Positions 1-12,800 of a DNA stretch of 64,000 nt are shown here, piece by piece. The DNA lies in NCBI GenBank assembly GCA_005408345.1, contig SEMN01000172.1:622501-686500 (forward strand), in the 5' to 3' direction. Within the stretch, counting starts at the first letter, position 1; each line of letters begins with the position of its first letter. Position numbers and translations under genes: made by a program. This DNA is from Macquaria australasica (taxonomy: Eukaryota; Chordata; Actinopteri; Centrarchiformes; Percichthyidae). Under the pieces are notes generated by a model. The model searched no databases. It was not told the origin of the DNA and was given only the letters and a program-made list of their open reading frames with translations.

Positions 1-290
1 TTTTCTCGATTCATCAATTCAATGATGTCTATAAATTGTCAGAAAATGATAGAAAATGTCACAGTTTTCCAGAGCAGCAACAGTCCAAAACCCAAAGATA
101 TTCAATTTACAAACGTAGACGACGAAGGAAACCAGAAAATATTGACATTTAAGGAGCTAGAACCAGAGAATCACAACTCAAAACAATTCATCAATAGTCA
201 CAATTGTTGCAGATCAATATTCTGTCTAGAGCTATCAGTTAATTGATTAATCCATTAGTCGATCGACAGAAAATTATTAGGTCAATTATG
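1..290. repeat. hAT-type MITE copy, truncated by window start
   Basis: Contains the family's GTCCAAAACCCAAAGATATTCA stretch (at about 83-104) and the ATTAATCCATTAGTCGAT end also seen in the intact copy at 12372-12581. Diverged; boundaries approximate. Confidence 0.6.
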
Positions 291-616
291 GAGCAAAAAT
301 GCTAATTATTCTCTGTTTTAAGCTTCTCAAACGTGAGGATTTGCTGCTTTTCTCTGTTTTATGTCACTTTAAATTGAATATCTTTGGGTTTTGGACTGTT
401 GTCATGTCGGGCTCTAGAAAATTGTGAAATTTTATAGACAAAACAATAATTCAATTAATTGTAAAAGTAATCATAATATAACTGGAATAGTTTCTGTGTG
501 TGTCACCATTTTTGTATCATGAAATATCATGAGTGATATATTGTTACAGCTCTCCCACAACCATGCGCTCATTCAGTCCTCAGTCCACTGGTTCATGTAT
601 TGATCTGAGATCTGAC

Positions 617-771
617 CTGCAGGCCTCCTCAGCTCGGGCAGAGGCGTCGGCCCAGCGGCGGTTGAGGCGTTGCAGGTGGCGTGCTGCAGCGTCACCCAGC
701 GTCAGGCTGCAGCTCAGCTCATTCAGCACATCCAGGTCAGCAGACAGGCCGCTCAGCTCTACCAGGCCAGA
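617..771 (-). CDS. syne1: syne1 exon 1: spectrin-repeat helices, most 3' exon in window
   Basis: Acceptor TTTCCAG and donor GTCAGA bound 155 bp. The product includes DLDVLNELSCSLTLGD and LQRLNRRWADASARAEE, a classic helix B/C pair with the conserved Trp. From memory it resembles the human nesprin-1 segment DIEHLNEVSLKLPLSD...NRQW. It ends with two bases of a split codon, so the next exon lies below coordinate 1. Confidence 0.82.
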
Positions 772-3700
772 CTGGAAACATATGGTGGCATCTCAGATCA
801 CACGGGATCACAACAGTCTGGACTACTGCACGCGTGACATCACAGCCGAGGACCCAAGCACTACATGCTACACACATGTTCTGTGTTCTTCTGCCCCCAT
901 TTAGTCCTCTGTTTACTTTTCTAGTTCTTTTTAATTCCTCCTCTCAGATGGAAACTCCTTATTAATGTCCTGAAGTGTCCTTAGAGATCCACTTCCATTA
1001 ATATCAAATTTAACATTCCTCTGCAAATAAAAAACCTCCATTTAACACGTCTTTAGGTCTATTAGTGAGTAGTGGGTGTGATTATTTCAACTTGTGATTA
1101 ATACAATAAACTAAAGAAATTTGAGATTGATTTAGATTTAGTCCCGACCTTCTTAACAGCAACGTTCAAAAGAATCTGACCACGAGGTCCATTTTGTTGC
1201 TGTTCTGAAGCCTTCAAACTTTTCAAGGTCAACTTTTACACCAACATAGACGAGAAGTCCTTAAAGTCCTCACAAAAGATGGAAATTTGACAAAAACATG
1301 ACAACATGACAACTGAACAAACTCCATCTGCTGTGGAGGATCATGTAATACGATCAAAAGCTCTAGAACAGCTACAAAATGGACTCTTGTTTCCACCTTG
1401 TTTGTCCAAAGAAAACAATCCCAGCTACAGTATATTGAACACAATAACAATTCTGGACGCCTTTATTTCAGTGTAAAAGTCTCTTGTTCAGTGGATTACT
1501 CTAGGAGAAAACAGAGAAGAATAAAACAGAGAAGAAGAAGCAGTACTACAGTCATTCATAAACTCCATTCACACGGTCTCACCTGGTCTGCTGTCTGAGC
1601 CGCATTCTGCACACGCTCCTGCCAAAGCTCCAGGTTCCTCTCCAGTGACTCCAGGACGTCTGCAAACTCCTGCAGCCGCTGAAGCTCCTCCTACACACAA
1701 ACATGACACATGACACACGGCCATCTGTGTCTTCATTTATAGGTCACTGTGACACTCAGGTGGCAGGTCAGGAAACAAATACACAAGTGATACAGTACTC
1801 TGGAAACATGCCAGAGTATCTCCTAAAATAAAAGAAACAATAAGAAATCTAGCTTGTATTTGACTTGACAATTTATGAACAATGAAACAATAATAATAAT
1901 GTAAATAAAATCCTTTTGGATAAGCAATAAAATATCAATCACGAATTGTAAATGGTTACAGAGCAAAACAAACAGCAGCAGGTGACAGGAAATGCTTAAA
2001 TCTAGGTTTAAAAAGTCACTTAATCATTGATCTGTTGCAGCAGCTGAGCCTGTTTACCTGACAGCTCATATCAAACACTGTCCTCAAGTCAAATATCTCA
2101 ATACTTCAAGTATCTCTGTGTGCAGATCTCTGGACAGAACAAGTCCAGTCTGACTCTGATAAATCCCACAAACAGACTCATTCATTCCTGAAGTTGTACC
2201 TGCAGCTGACCCAGCTTCCCTGTCCCCTTCTGCCTGAGCTGCTGAACACCACGTGACAACAACCGGCTCTCTGATTGGACCAGACTGGCAGCTGAAGGTT
2301 CCAGGTGGCCAATCAAGTCCTTGGAGGCCTCCAGCACCCCCTCCAGGTCAGACTGCAAAGTGTCTGTCCTCTCCAGGAGACTCTGGAGCAGAGGTGGACA
2401 GGGACAAACAGGGATACAGATTTAGGTGAAGAAATAAGAGGACTGGAGGGTTTCTATAGCATCTATGAAGTGTTAGTGTAGTGACGAGTGAGATTGTTCT
2501 GCAACTAGAAGGTCTGGATTTATTTATTTATTTAATCTTTGTCAGCTAAAGCAGTAGAAATGTGTTAGTTTGACTTACTAGCTTTTTTCAGGAGTTTCAA
2601 CCACATCTCTTCCTCAGAGAGATAGAGTTTGCTCAGTTGTCATCACATGATCTTAAGCAAACCCCATCCACTGAGGAAGGCCGTGAGATGCAGTTGAAAT
2701 CTCCAGAAAAAGCTACTAAGTGGATCTGAGGTTAAAACTGTTTCCAAGGTCAAGAATAAACTTTTAAGCTGATATCTGTGTGGTACAGTTACGTGCAAAT
2801 ACTGTTTAATGGAAATATAAAAACACAACAAAAACTTCATTTCATAAATAATGATCAACATAAAAGCAAAAGAGGACGTTTCATTTGTAAAAATCCTCAT
2901 TTTGAGGGGAGGATTCAGGTTCTCCTTATGATTCAGATTCAGATAGAATATCAGTTTTCATGTTGAGACGTTTCAGAAATATAAAAACTTTCCAAAACAC
3001 TGGAAATGTGACATAAGTGTGTTCTTATCTTATCATCTTTAAACTCTAACAGATGGTGAGTTTTGATCTAAAACAAATTACCAGACAGAAATGATTTTTA
3101 AAAGTCAGAAATCTCAACTTGTGGAGAAGGACGGATGAGTCACTGGGAGTGAAAAACACACTTTATGGACATGTCTGGCTTTTTGACATTGATGATTTTA
3201 CTTTTTACATCTTTAAAATTCACTTTTGCCTCCTCCTGTGAGCCACACAGCTTCCTGCTTTTTAAAACTAGAAAAAAAATCTCAAAATCATCCACTTGAA
3301 TGAATGCTTTATGAAAAGATTTAGAAAGGAGGATTCAGAATCTTCGGACAGCAGCTTTCAGACACATTAAGAGATCTATCCAAACATCTATCCAAAACAT
3401 AGATATGTGCCATGAAAGAAATTTGAAAGACAGACGTTGTAGCTGTTGGAAAAGGAAACTTGAGTGATTATCCTGCTTTTTGCTCCTTTAGATCTCTTTG
3501 AATTATTTTTCAGTCGCGTTTGTTTCCTCACCTGAACATCGTGTATCTTGACAGCGACCTGCTCCACAGTGTTGTCGTCTGTAGGCGCTGCGCTCAGCGC
3601 CGACTTGACGTCACTCTGCAGCGTCTGCAGCTGCTGGGAGAAAGACGCAGTCCGCCGGGCGTAGACCTCCCAGACCTGCAGGACACCCCGACTCCTCTGG

Positions 3701-3786
3701 AGCTGCTGGTCCAACGCTCCGGACACCACAGTCCAACTGGAGGACGGGAGGAGGAGTGATTGATTTTAGAGTGTGACTGTGTGTTC

Positions 3787-3839
<53 letters not shown>

Positions 3840-6800
3840 CTGCATGCAGTCTGTCTCACCGGTCTCTCTGTCTGTCCAGCTGCTCCGTGAGGAGGGTGGC
3901 AGCAGCAGGACTGATGATGTCTCTGAGGGAGGAGACACTTTGACTCAGTTCGTCCCACTCTGCCTCAAAAGCTTCTGTCTCGTCATGAAGGAGCTGTGTC
4001 CAACACAAACACCAGCGTCAGCCATCACAGGTACAATATCCAAACCAGACTTGAATATAAAGCATGCTCTTTCTGCACACTGGAACCAGAAACTTTAATA
4101 TCAAACATTTAATGTTCAAGTAGAGCGGACAAGCTGGTACGGGCAAATAATACATATATGAGGTGCCACAGTCCTACCTGCAGCTTTTCATGGAGATCCC
4201 TGTGTGCCTGCAGGGAGAGCTGAGGGCTGCTGTGATAATCAAGAGTCTGAGATGTTTTCACTGTTTTCAGCATCATCTGATTCAGTCGCTTCTGCACACA
4301 ATCCCACAGCTGCTGGGCCTGAACCAGCCTCTGTTTCACCGATTCATTCTGTTAAAGAACACACAGGATGATCCAATAACAAGGACTCAAGTTAAAGCTG
4401 GTAAAGTCTTTTATACATGCTGGCAGACAAGAGCTCACACCTTTTCTAGTCAGGACAACACTGAATTAAAAAAGTATGAATAAATGATGCATACTTTTCA
4501 TTTTTTATACTATGTTTTATTTTTTGTGTTTGTTGCTCATGGTAACTGGTCATACAACTAGAAGTATCGCTCACAAACAACAAAAACTTAATGAAACACG
4601 TCACTTGTTTCAAAACATTCAACTTCTACATTTTCCTGAGCGTCACTCACCTGTTGAGTGAGAGCTGCACAGGCCTGGAGGGACTGATCTGTCTGAGAGA
4701 TGAAATCACAGCAGCTGTTTTCTCCTCCACAGTCAAGTTTGTCTCTCAACTCCTGAAGAGCTGCAGACTTCTGCCTGATCTTCTCCTCAAGATCCTGACA
4801 CACACACACACACATAAAACAAGGACATGAAAACCTTTAAAATATGTGTTAAATGAGTTTCATCACCCCATGAAGACTTAAAAGGGATATCTTTTTTCTT
4901 TGCAAAAGCCTTCAAAGAAAATGACTCTTCACAACTGAAATATTGAACATGAAATAGCAAATTTGGAACAGGTGTTCACACAGATGTCAGAGTACAGGTG
5001 TGACCTCTGACCTGGCAGGTGTTGATGCTCCTCTGCAGCTCCATCTGGCTGCTGGGTGTCTGAGCTGAGTCGATCCAGAGGTTCTGATCTGTGATCCAGC
5101 TGTTGACATGCTGCAGTCGGGCCTCCCGCTCCACCCTGCTCCTCAGCTCCTGCTCAACCTCCTGGATCTGAACACCACAAACAACCACAGAAGGTCAGAC
5201 ATATTTCTTCTGACTTATATTAGAATATTAGAAAAGATCTTGATATTCTGGCCAAAAGTGATGATTATATATCATCAGTAGTTCTTGTTGAGCTTTACTG
5301 TATAGTGAAAAGAGATATTTAATCATGAACAAAATAAAAATAAAGGGGAGATCCAAATCAAGTGAAAACTGTCTACTGTCTCCTGATCTTGCATGTCAAC
5401 AGATCCATCTCCATGAAAACTGATCAAACTCCATCTACCGATGAAGACCATGTCATGCAGTTGAAAGCTCCAGAAAAGTTAATGAGTAGACGCTGATTTG
5501 GAATTGTCTGGTCACAGTTTGAGGTTTGATTTCTGACCTGAGAGTTGAGGGTTTCCTGCAAACTGAGCCACAGATGGTTGAGACGACCCTGCTCCTCTGC
5601 AAACTGGTTGTGTTCATAGCGCCTCCTCTGGCCCTCCTCAGTACTGCAGGTCTGTAACGGCTGGTTCACACAGTCCAGTGTGGCCTGATGGGCCAGCATC
5701 TCTGTCTGACACTCCTGAGAAAGATTTCATGGATGGCGAGAGAGAGTCAGTCAACCAGATATACAGACGGACAAACTTCTACCAGGACCTAAAGATTGCA
5801 CTTACTACAGAGCTTCAATAAATGCATCAAAAAGCTCCCACCAAATCCTGAAAATACTTCAGTAATCAGGACATTCAAGCAGAATGTTTGTGGCAGTCCA
5901 TTTCTACCTTGCAGTATTTCAGCAGCTGACGCAGATCGGTGTTGGTGGAGGAGGTTTGGTTGATTCTGCTGCGATGTTCCTCCAGCCGGGACTCAGCAGC
6001 TCCCAACCATGCCTGCAGCTCCAGCAGCGACCCCTGCTGGGTCAACATCTTCATCCATCGCTGAGGAAGACGAGGGAGACATTGTCAAAAAATTATAAGC
6101 TTACTTACTGCCACAAATATAACTGGTGACTCTGCTTTATTCTAATCAGTATTTCAGCCCTCTGGTCCTCAAGAAATTTAAAATAATGACTTTTTGTACT
6201 CCTCAAAAAAGCCAATAGGAGATTCAGCTAATCCAGAATGCTGCTGCCCCTGTTGGAGAATATAGTTCCAGTCTGATAGTGTCTCAGTCTGTAAACTCCG
6301 GGACTGATTTAAAAATGTTAATCAGATGTTTGTTATGTATGAGACTGATCTCTCAGGTCATCTGTCCTAGTGTTCAAATGAGAAGAGCCTGCACATATTG
6401 ATTAAAGCTTAATATATTTCTTTTTAACATGTACATACTGAATATTTGCCTTTTGTGTAGTCTTTGTTTTAAATTGTGTCTTTATTTCTTCATTTGTGAA
6501 AGACATATGAGATGCACTTATCTGAAATAAGCTTTAGAAATACATCTGAACTTAACCTGTTGAATTTAAACTTGAAAAGGAGGTGAGTGAGAGGGCAAAA
6601 AAGTAGAGGGAGGAGAGAGAAAAGACTGAATAAAAAGAGTAGACAAAAACTGAGGTGAAGAGGAGGAAAGTGAGGAACAGAAAATAATAAGAACAGCAGA
6701 GCTGAGAAGCTGGGAAGATGGGATAGAAAGGCAGAAGAAGAGGAGAGAGATTGGAACAGAGAGGCGAGTAGAGCAAAGGAGAAAAAAAGATCCAGACAGA

Positions 6801-9800
6801 CAGACAGACAGATGGAGGGGAGAATGGTTTCACACCAATAACGGCAAGAAGAGTCCTCAGGATGGCATTGTGCTGCACAGTGGGGATGTTTAAAACTAAT
6901 TGGTGACAGGAAGACTGCGGCATGGTTTCTGAAATACCAAACAGCTCTGCACTGTACATGTGGACACGGAGAAGCAAATTTAGGTGAAAAAGTTTAACAT
7001 TTAGAAACACATAAGGACAAAACCCTCCATTCCTTTCGTTATTTTGGCCACTGTCAATGTAGAAAGCAGGACTGGGTGTTTGTGGTCCTGTTAAATTTTT
7101 AGAATTTTTCGCCACTTTAGCAACTTCATTTGGGACACAATGGTCGGGTCCTTAACCCCCAGGCCACGGGGGCAGCCCATAATCGTAAAATGAATCCATA
7201 AAAATGAATAAAAACAATAACAAGAGTAAGAGTCTGTGAGGCTGTACTAAGGGATAGCTGTGCTTTGAGCTAAATGCTAACCTTAGCATGCTAAAATGCT
7301 CACAATGACAGGTATGATAATTACCATGTTCACCATCTTAATGTAGCGTGTTAGCATGCTAACATTTTCTAATTAGCACTAACACAAAGTACAGCGGAGG
7401 CTGATGGGAATGTCATTTTTTTGCAGGTATTAGGTTGTAAAGCAAAGTATTGGACAAACTGAAATTTTTCCTGATGATGGCGCTAAAAGAAAAGTCAGAG
7501 GATCTGCAAAGTCATCAGAATCCATCCAATAGTAAAGATATTTCACTCTGAACCACAAATGTCAACCTCATGGTGGCGCTAGAGGAAAAGTCAGTTCATC
7601 CTATGACCGACCAACAAAGCGCAATTTGCCATCCCTGGAGCCACGCCTTGAGCATGGCTGAAAATAACAATAAAAAAGTCAATAAATATTCAGAAAAAGT
7701 AAGAGAGGACAAGAAACCACAAACCACCTCTGAAACATCCTGTGTTTTAAATTTTCCTCATAGGAGTCACAAACTAGGTGAGGGGGAATCTCCTCACCTT
7801 ATGCAGAGCTTGTTGGACGAAAGGAACATCGGCCAACAGCCCGGACCAGTCCAGCTCTATCTGTCTGAGCTGGGATAGGATGGAGCAGAGATCCGGCCCT
7901 GAAGTCTGCGATAGTGAAGTCTCCGTGTCCTGCAGAGTTCTACCTGAGTCTGCATCTGCTTCCCTCAGCTGGACCAGCTGGGATCCAGCACCGATTACAG
8001 CCACCTTCAGTCCAGATTTGGTCTCCAACTCTTTGGTCAAAGCCTAGAATATAACTGTTTTTAATTGCATTTAAATTTTAAGAGTGTAGGAGGTCCTGAC
8101 TACACACTAGTTTAGAGGTCTACTGACATCAAAACTAGATGCTCTGATTCTGTTCAATTCTATTTGGACAGACTTCAGTAATCTGAAGGCCAAGAATGTG
8201 CACAAGTCTTTATGATTACAATATGAAAGACGACTTGCTTGAAGCATTAATTTATTGAAAAAATGCAAAATGCAAAAAAAAAACCTTCTGGAGCAACAAA
8301 TGTGGTTACTTACAAAGGAAAAGTTGTATGAAGTGTTTAGGAATTTGTGGAGATTTAAATTATTTCTTTTCTCAGTGGAGTTTGTTATTAACAGTGAGTG
8401 AGTTTGTGGGTGTCTGCAACTCCTACTCACCACAAACTGGAGGTAGTGATCACGCCTCTGTTCAACATCCATCTCGTCCTTGGCTGAGACGGAGAGCTGA
8501 CTCCATTTGTCAATCAGCTCTCTGGCCCCGCCCATCCAGTCAGCCAGTACAGCAGAGTCACAAAAAAACCTGTTTATTGGTGGAAAATAGCTTATTTAAA
8601 GATAAGTTTATCACACACACACACACACACACATATATATAGATCTTTTTAGACTTTAACATTCTTGTCAGGTGCTTTTAATTAGATGCAGAGAAAATTT
8701 TATTTTTAAAAATGATTTTATTTGACTATTTTATTATGTTTTGATCACATTATAACCCACATCACTAAAAAAAGGGTTAGTTTAGTGATGGAAAAGGAAG
8801 GAAGATTTCCACCAGTCAGTAATATGGGGAAGAACATTTCAATGAAAATGAAACATGTAAGTCAAATCTAAGCCTTTCAAAAATATTTGATACATTAAAT
8901 ACTTAACAGACAAAACTTATTTAGTTTTTATAACTTTTTATAACTTAAGACAAGTTCTAACGTTGCAGTGGTAAAGTTCTCTATTTTTCTCTCTTTCTCT
9001 TCTCTCACCTGCTCCTCAGCTTCCTGTTCCTGTCTACGTTGGTGCGGTTGTGCTCCACCTTCTTGTGCAGGGCTCTCCAGCGTGCCTCCAGCTCACTGGT
9101 GGACACGCCCACTCCTCTACAGCCCGCCATCTGCAGCCAGAGCCCCGCCTCCAGCATCTGACTGAACCGCGCCTTATTCCCCTCCAGAACGCCACGCAGC
9201 TCCTGTCCGAAAGACAAAAACTTTATAAACATTTCGTGAAGTTTCAGACTCAGCCTGCTTTGAACTTTGTATTTTGAGCTTAATGCTAACCTTAACGTGC
9301 TCACCTGTTAGCTTGCTAGTGCTACCAGTTAGTGTATTTTGCAAAATTATGACTAAACTCCAGTCAGCAGTTTTAGTCTAATGAAGTTAAGGTTTATTTT
9401 TATTTATTTTATACACACACATATATAATTTTTTCTTCTTCTTTATTTTAAATAGCTAGCCTGGCTCTGTCCAAAGTCAAAGAATACACCACCTGTAAAG
9501 CGTACTACTGTAATCAGCACATTGTATCTCGTTTGCCTAATCTGTACAGACACAGATGTAAAAACATCAAGTTGTCGTTTTACAGGAAGTACTGACTTCC
9601 AGGAGTCTTGTTGTCACCGTGAGGTGGACATGCATCACATCTGGGGGGATTGTGAATATTTCCCAAAATGTCAAACTATGCTTTTAACACTATGCAAATA
9701 CATTACACTTACAGATGACCATGTTGCATGCAAATGCTATAGCATATTAGCCTGAACATTAGCATTAAACTCAAAGTACAGCCAAAGTAGTTGATGAAGT

Positions 9801-12800
9801 ACAGCTGAGGCCGACGAATGTTGAGCCTGGTAATGTAAAACGTGACAAGCTGAGTGTGAGATGTCTTAAAATGGCTGCTGTCAGAGCCTCCATCCCTCAA
9901 TGCCCCCATCTTCACAGTCCATTTCAGATGAATAAGAGACACATTTCCAATCCCATAGCAGAGCAATGGGGAATATGAGCCAAAATGAATTCTAGTTGGA
10001 GGTCTCCGCTCGGCTAATAACTCACATCAAAGCCAGGGAACATCATGTGCTCCTGAAGAAAACAACCCATTCGCTTGTATTTAATTGAGCCAATTAGGTT
10101 TTGAGTGCCATGCACAAAGTACAGCATGGAGAGCGCGCCCAATAGTCTCCAAATGAGCACAATGGAACATTGCAAAATGCGCTCTGTCCCCTGGTCGGCT
10201 GCCTGTTGGTAAATCAGTATTATCCCCTGTCGGTCAGACAGAACACACATATTAATAAAACATTACCTGGTAGACAGAGAGCTTCTCTGATATCTGCTCC
10301 TGAGAATCACCCCCCTCGTGCATCTTGGGAAATGAAGTCTCAATGCCTCTCAGCAGGGAGTCTGACCAGGCGCTGTCCTCCTCCCACTGGGACCAGATCT
10401 GAGACAGAAAAGATGTCACTGTTTATCAAAATCAATTCTGTGATTGCTTTTTAATGATTCTTCTAATTCCTGATGGTTTTAATGAACTCCACCTGTTACA
10501 AAATTCAGATTCACCCGTGTTATTAATATGCTTTTGCAAAATGTCCATAAAAGTTACGAATGAATTTGGATGAACTTTGGAAGAAGCATTTTGGACACTG
10601 GATATTTTACATTTATGGGAACGAGTACTGTATTATTTTACATCCATGTACATCATCCATTATGCTCTCTTCTTCCACCTTCTAGTTCCAAATGTCACAG
10701 TAACAAAATTGCAGCCATGCTTTAAGCTAAATGCTGCTGACGTCAGAATGCTAACATGCTGATGTTTAGCAGGTATAATGTTTACCATGTTCACCCTCCT
10801 TAGTTTAGCGTGTTAGCATGCTCACTTTTACTAATTAGATCTAAAAAAGATCTTTATGTAGAAGGTTGACAAGCATAAATAAATCAGACAGCATTTGATT
10901 TACAACATTTGAAGACATTCTTCTTGATGGCTCTCTGGTTTAGATCCTCTGTCTCTCCAAATTTGACTCTTGTAAACATAGGATGTTTTTACCACTGCAT
11001 TTATTTTTTATTGCTTTATTTCATTCTTACTACTGCAAATAAATAAACTGCATTCCATGCACTACCTGTAATGTTTCCTGCATCCTGGTCCCCTTCCCCA
11101 GTCCGTGCTGCTGCAGTCGGGCCACCTCACCCTGCAGGCCCATCACTACACCCTCCCACTTCCGGACTGCGCTCTCTGGGACTCCATGGGTCAGGTACTG
11201 CAGGATCCTAAAATGATGACCCAGGAACTGGAAGAACTTCTGATAACAGAAAGGGTATGTAATGTTAAAGATATATCTTTAAGCTTTTATTTTTAGATAC
11301 CAAAGCACTCTAAACTGTTTTCTCTACAGGCAGACCGTATGACTGCTGTGCTGCTGCTGGAGTTGAGCTCTATTGTGGAGCTCTGCGTCAGGCTGCTGAG
11401 TGAGGCGTTCAGAGCCCAGAGCGAGCAGCTCCTCCAGGCTGTGGACCAGCCGCTCATACTGCTGCTGCAGCTCCACACTGCTCCTCAGCTCCTCACAGCG
11501 GGAGCGAACACCGCCCACAGCGCTGTCCAGCTCACCCTGCACATAGAAGAGACAGACAAGATTTAAATATGCTTGTGGCAACTGAATTATCACCTATTCA
11601 GTATAATCTTTAGGGAGTAAGCTTCCCAAATGTCTAAGACATATACCAGCTAGCATACCTGCAGCTGTGTGGCCTGGTGGATGAGCGAGGCAGGCAGGTT
11701 GTGTCGGTCAGCCTCCTCCAGCAGGGAGCTCACCTGCTCGACCTGCTGCTGCAGAGACTCCTGCATCTGAACCACAACCTGGAAAATAAACACACGTACA
11801 CTGTGACAAATAAAAACTTTACACTACATCTCATCACTCGTCTGAACACATTTACTTTTCTGGTTATTCCTCAAGTTGTTAAGTCATTTACATCTCACCA
11901 TACCGGCACCACGAAAAGCCTTCTGGATCAAGTTACATCCTCTATTCATCTCTACCCAACTGTTTACTGTTTTGTCAGTTATGTCAATGACACAAAGATA
12001 ACAAACACTGGTAGATGAACAACAGTAGGGTACTACCTCGTAAAACTTAGTCTATTCTTCTTGTTTTTCTGTTCATATCCAGAACCAATCCAGTGTCTCT
12101 ATGCTTGGAAAGTGTGCAAAATGTGGCTCATAGTACTTTGTAGTATAGTTGTAACGTTACTTTTGACACCTTATATTAATTAAGCTTCACACTCTAGCAA
12201 ATGCAATCTCTAGACAAAGTAAAAAGGTAGTTGATATGCCTGACCTTTGACCTTTTAAGTGACAGGTTTGAGTTTTGTTGATTTTTTGCTGGCTTGTAAA
12301 CTACGACAAATTTGGTGAAATACTGCTGATTTCTGTAAAACAATGTCGGTAGGCTGAAACCTAAAACCATCTAGGGCTGCAACTGACAATTATTTTTATT
12401 ATTGATCGTCCAAGGTGACCTCTTCACGTCTTGTTTTATCTGACCAACAGTCCAAAACCCAAAGGTATTCAGTTTCAGGCATTTGTCCTTAAAAAATGAC
12501 TTAAATTAATAATCAACTGTCAAAATAGTCAATTAATTTTCTGTCAATTAAACGATTAATCGACTAATCGTTGCAGCTCTAAAACCATCAAACATCAGCA
12601 GCAGTTCACTCAAATCACTCCGAGTAGCTTGTTAAATACCTCTATGGAAACAGTACCTGTAGTTGTTTAAGGCCCAGGGTTCCATTGAATTCATTAATTA
12701 TTTGGTGAACAGTCGCCTGGTTAGAAGTGAAGGCTGCATGCAACTCATTTAGTTGAATCTGTTGCTTAAAGAGACAATGCTGGTTCTGCAGTAAACAACA

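Noticed and set aside
533..965. Plus-strand frames over exon 1
   Set aside because: Reverse-strand shadows of the spectrin exon at 617-771.
6552..7115. 187-codon minus-strand frame
   Set aside because: It comes from a purine-rich low-complexity tract, lacks splice sites, and has a Phe/Leu/Ser-biased composition typical of such tracts.
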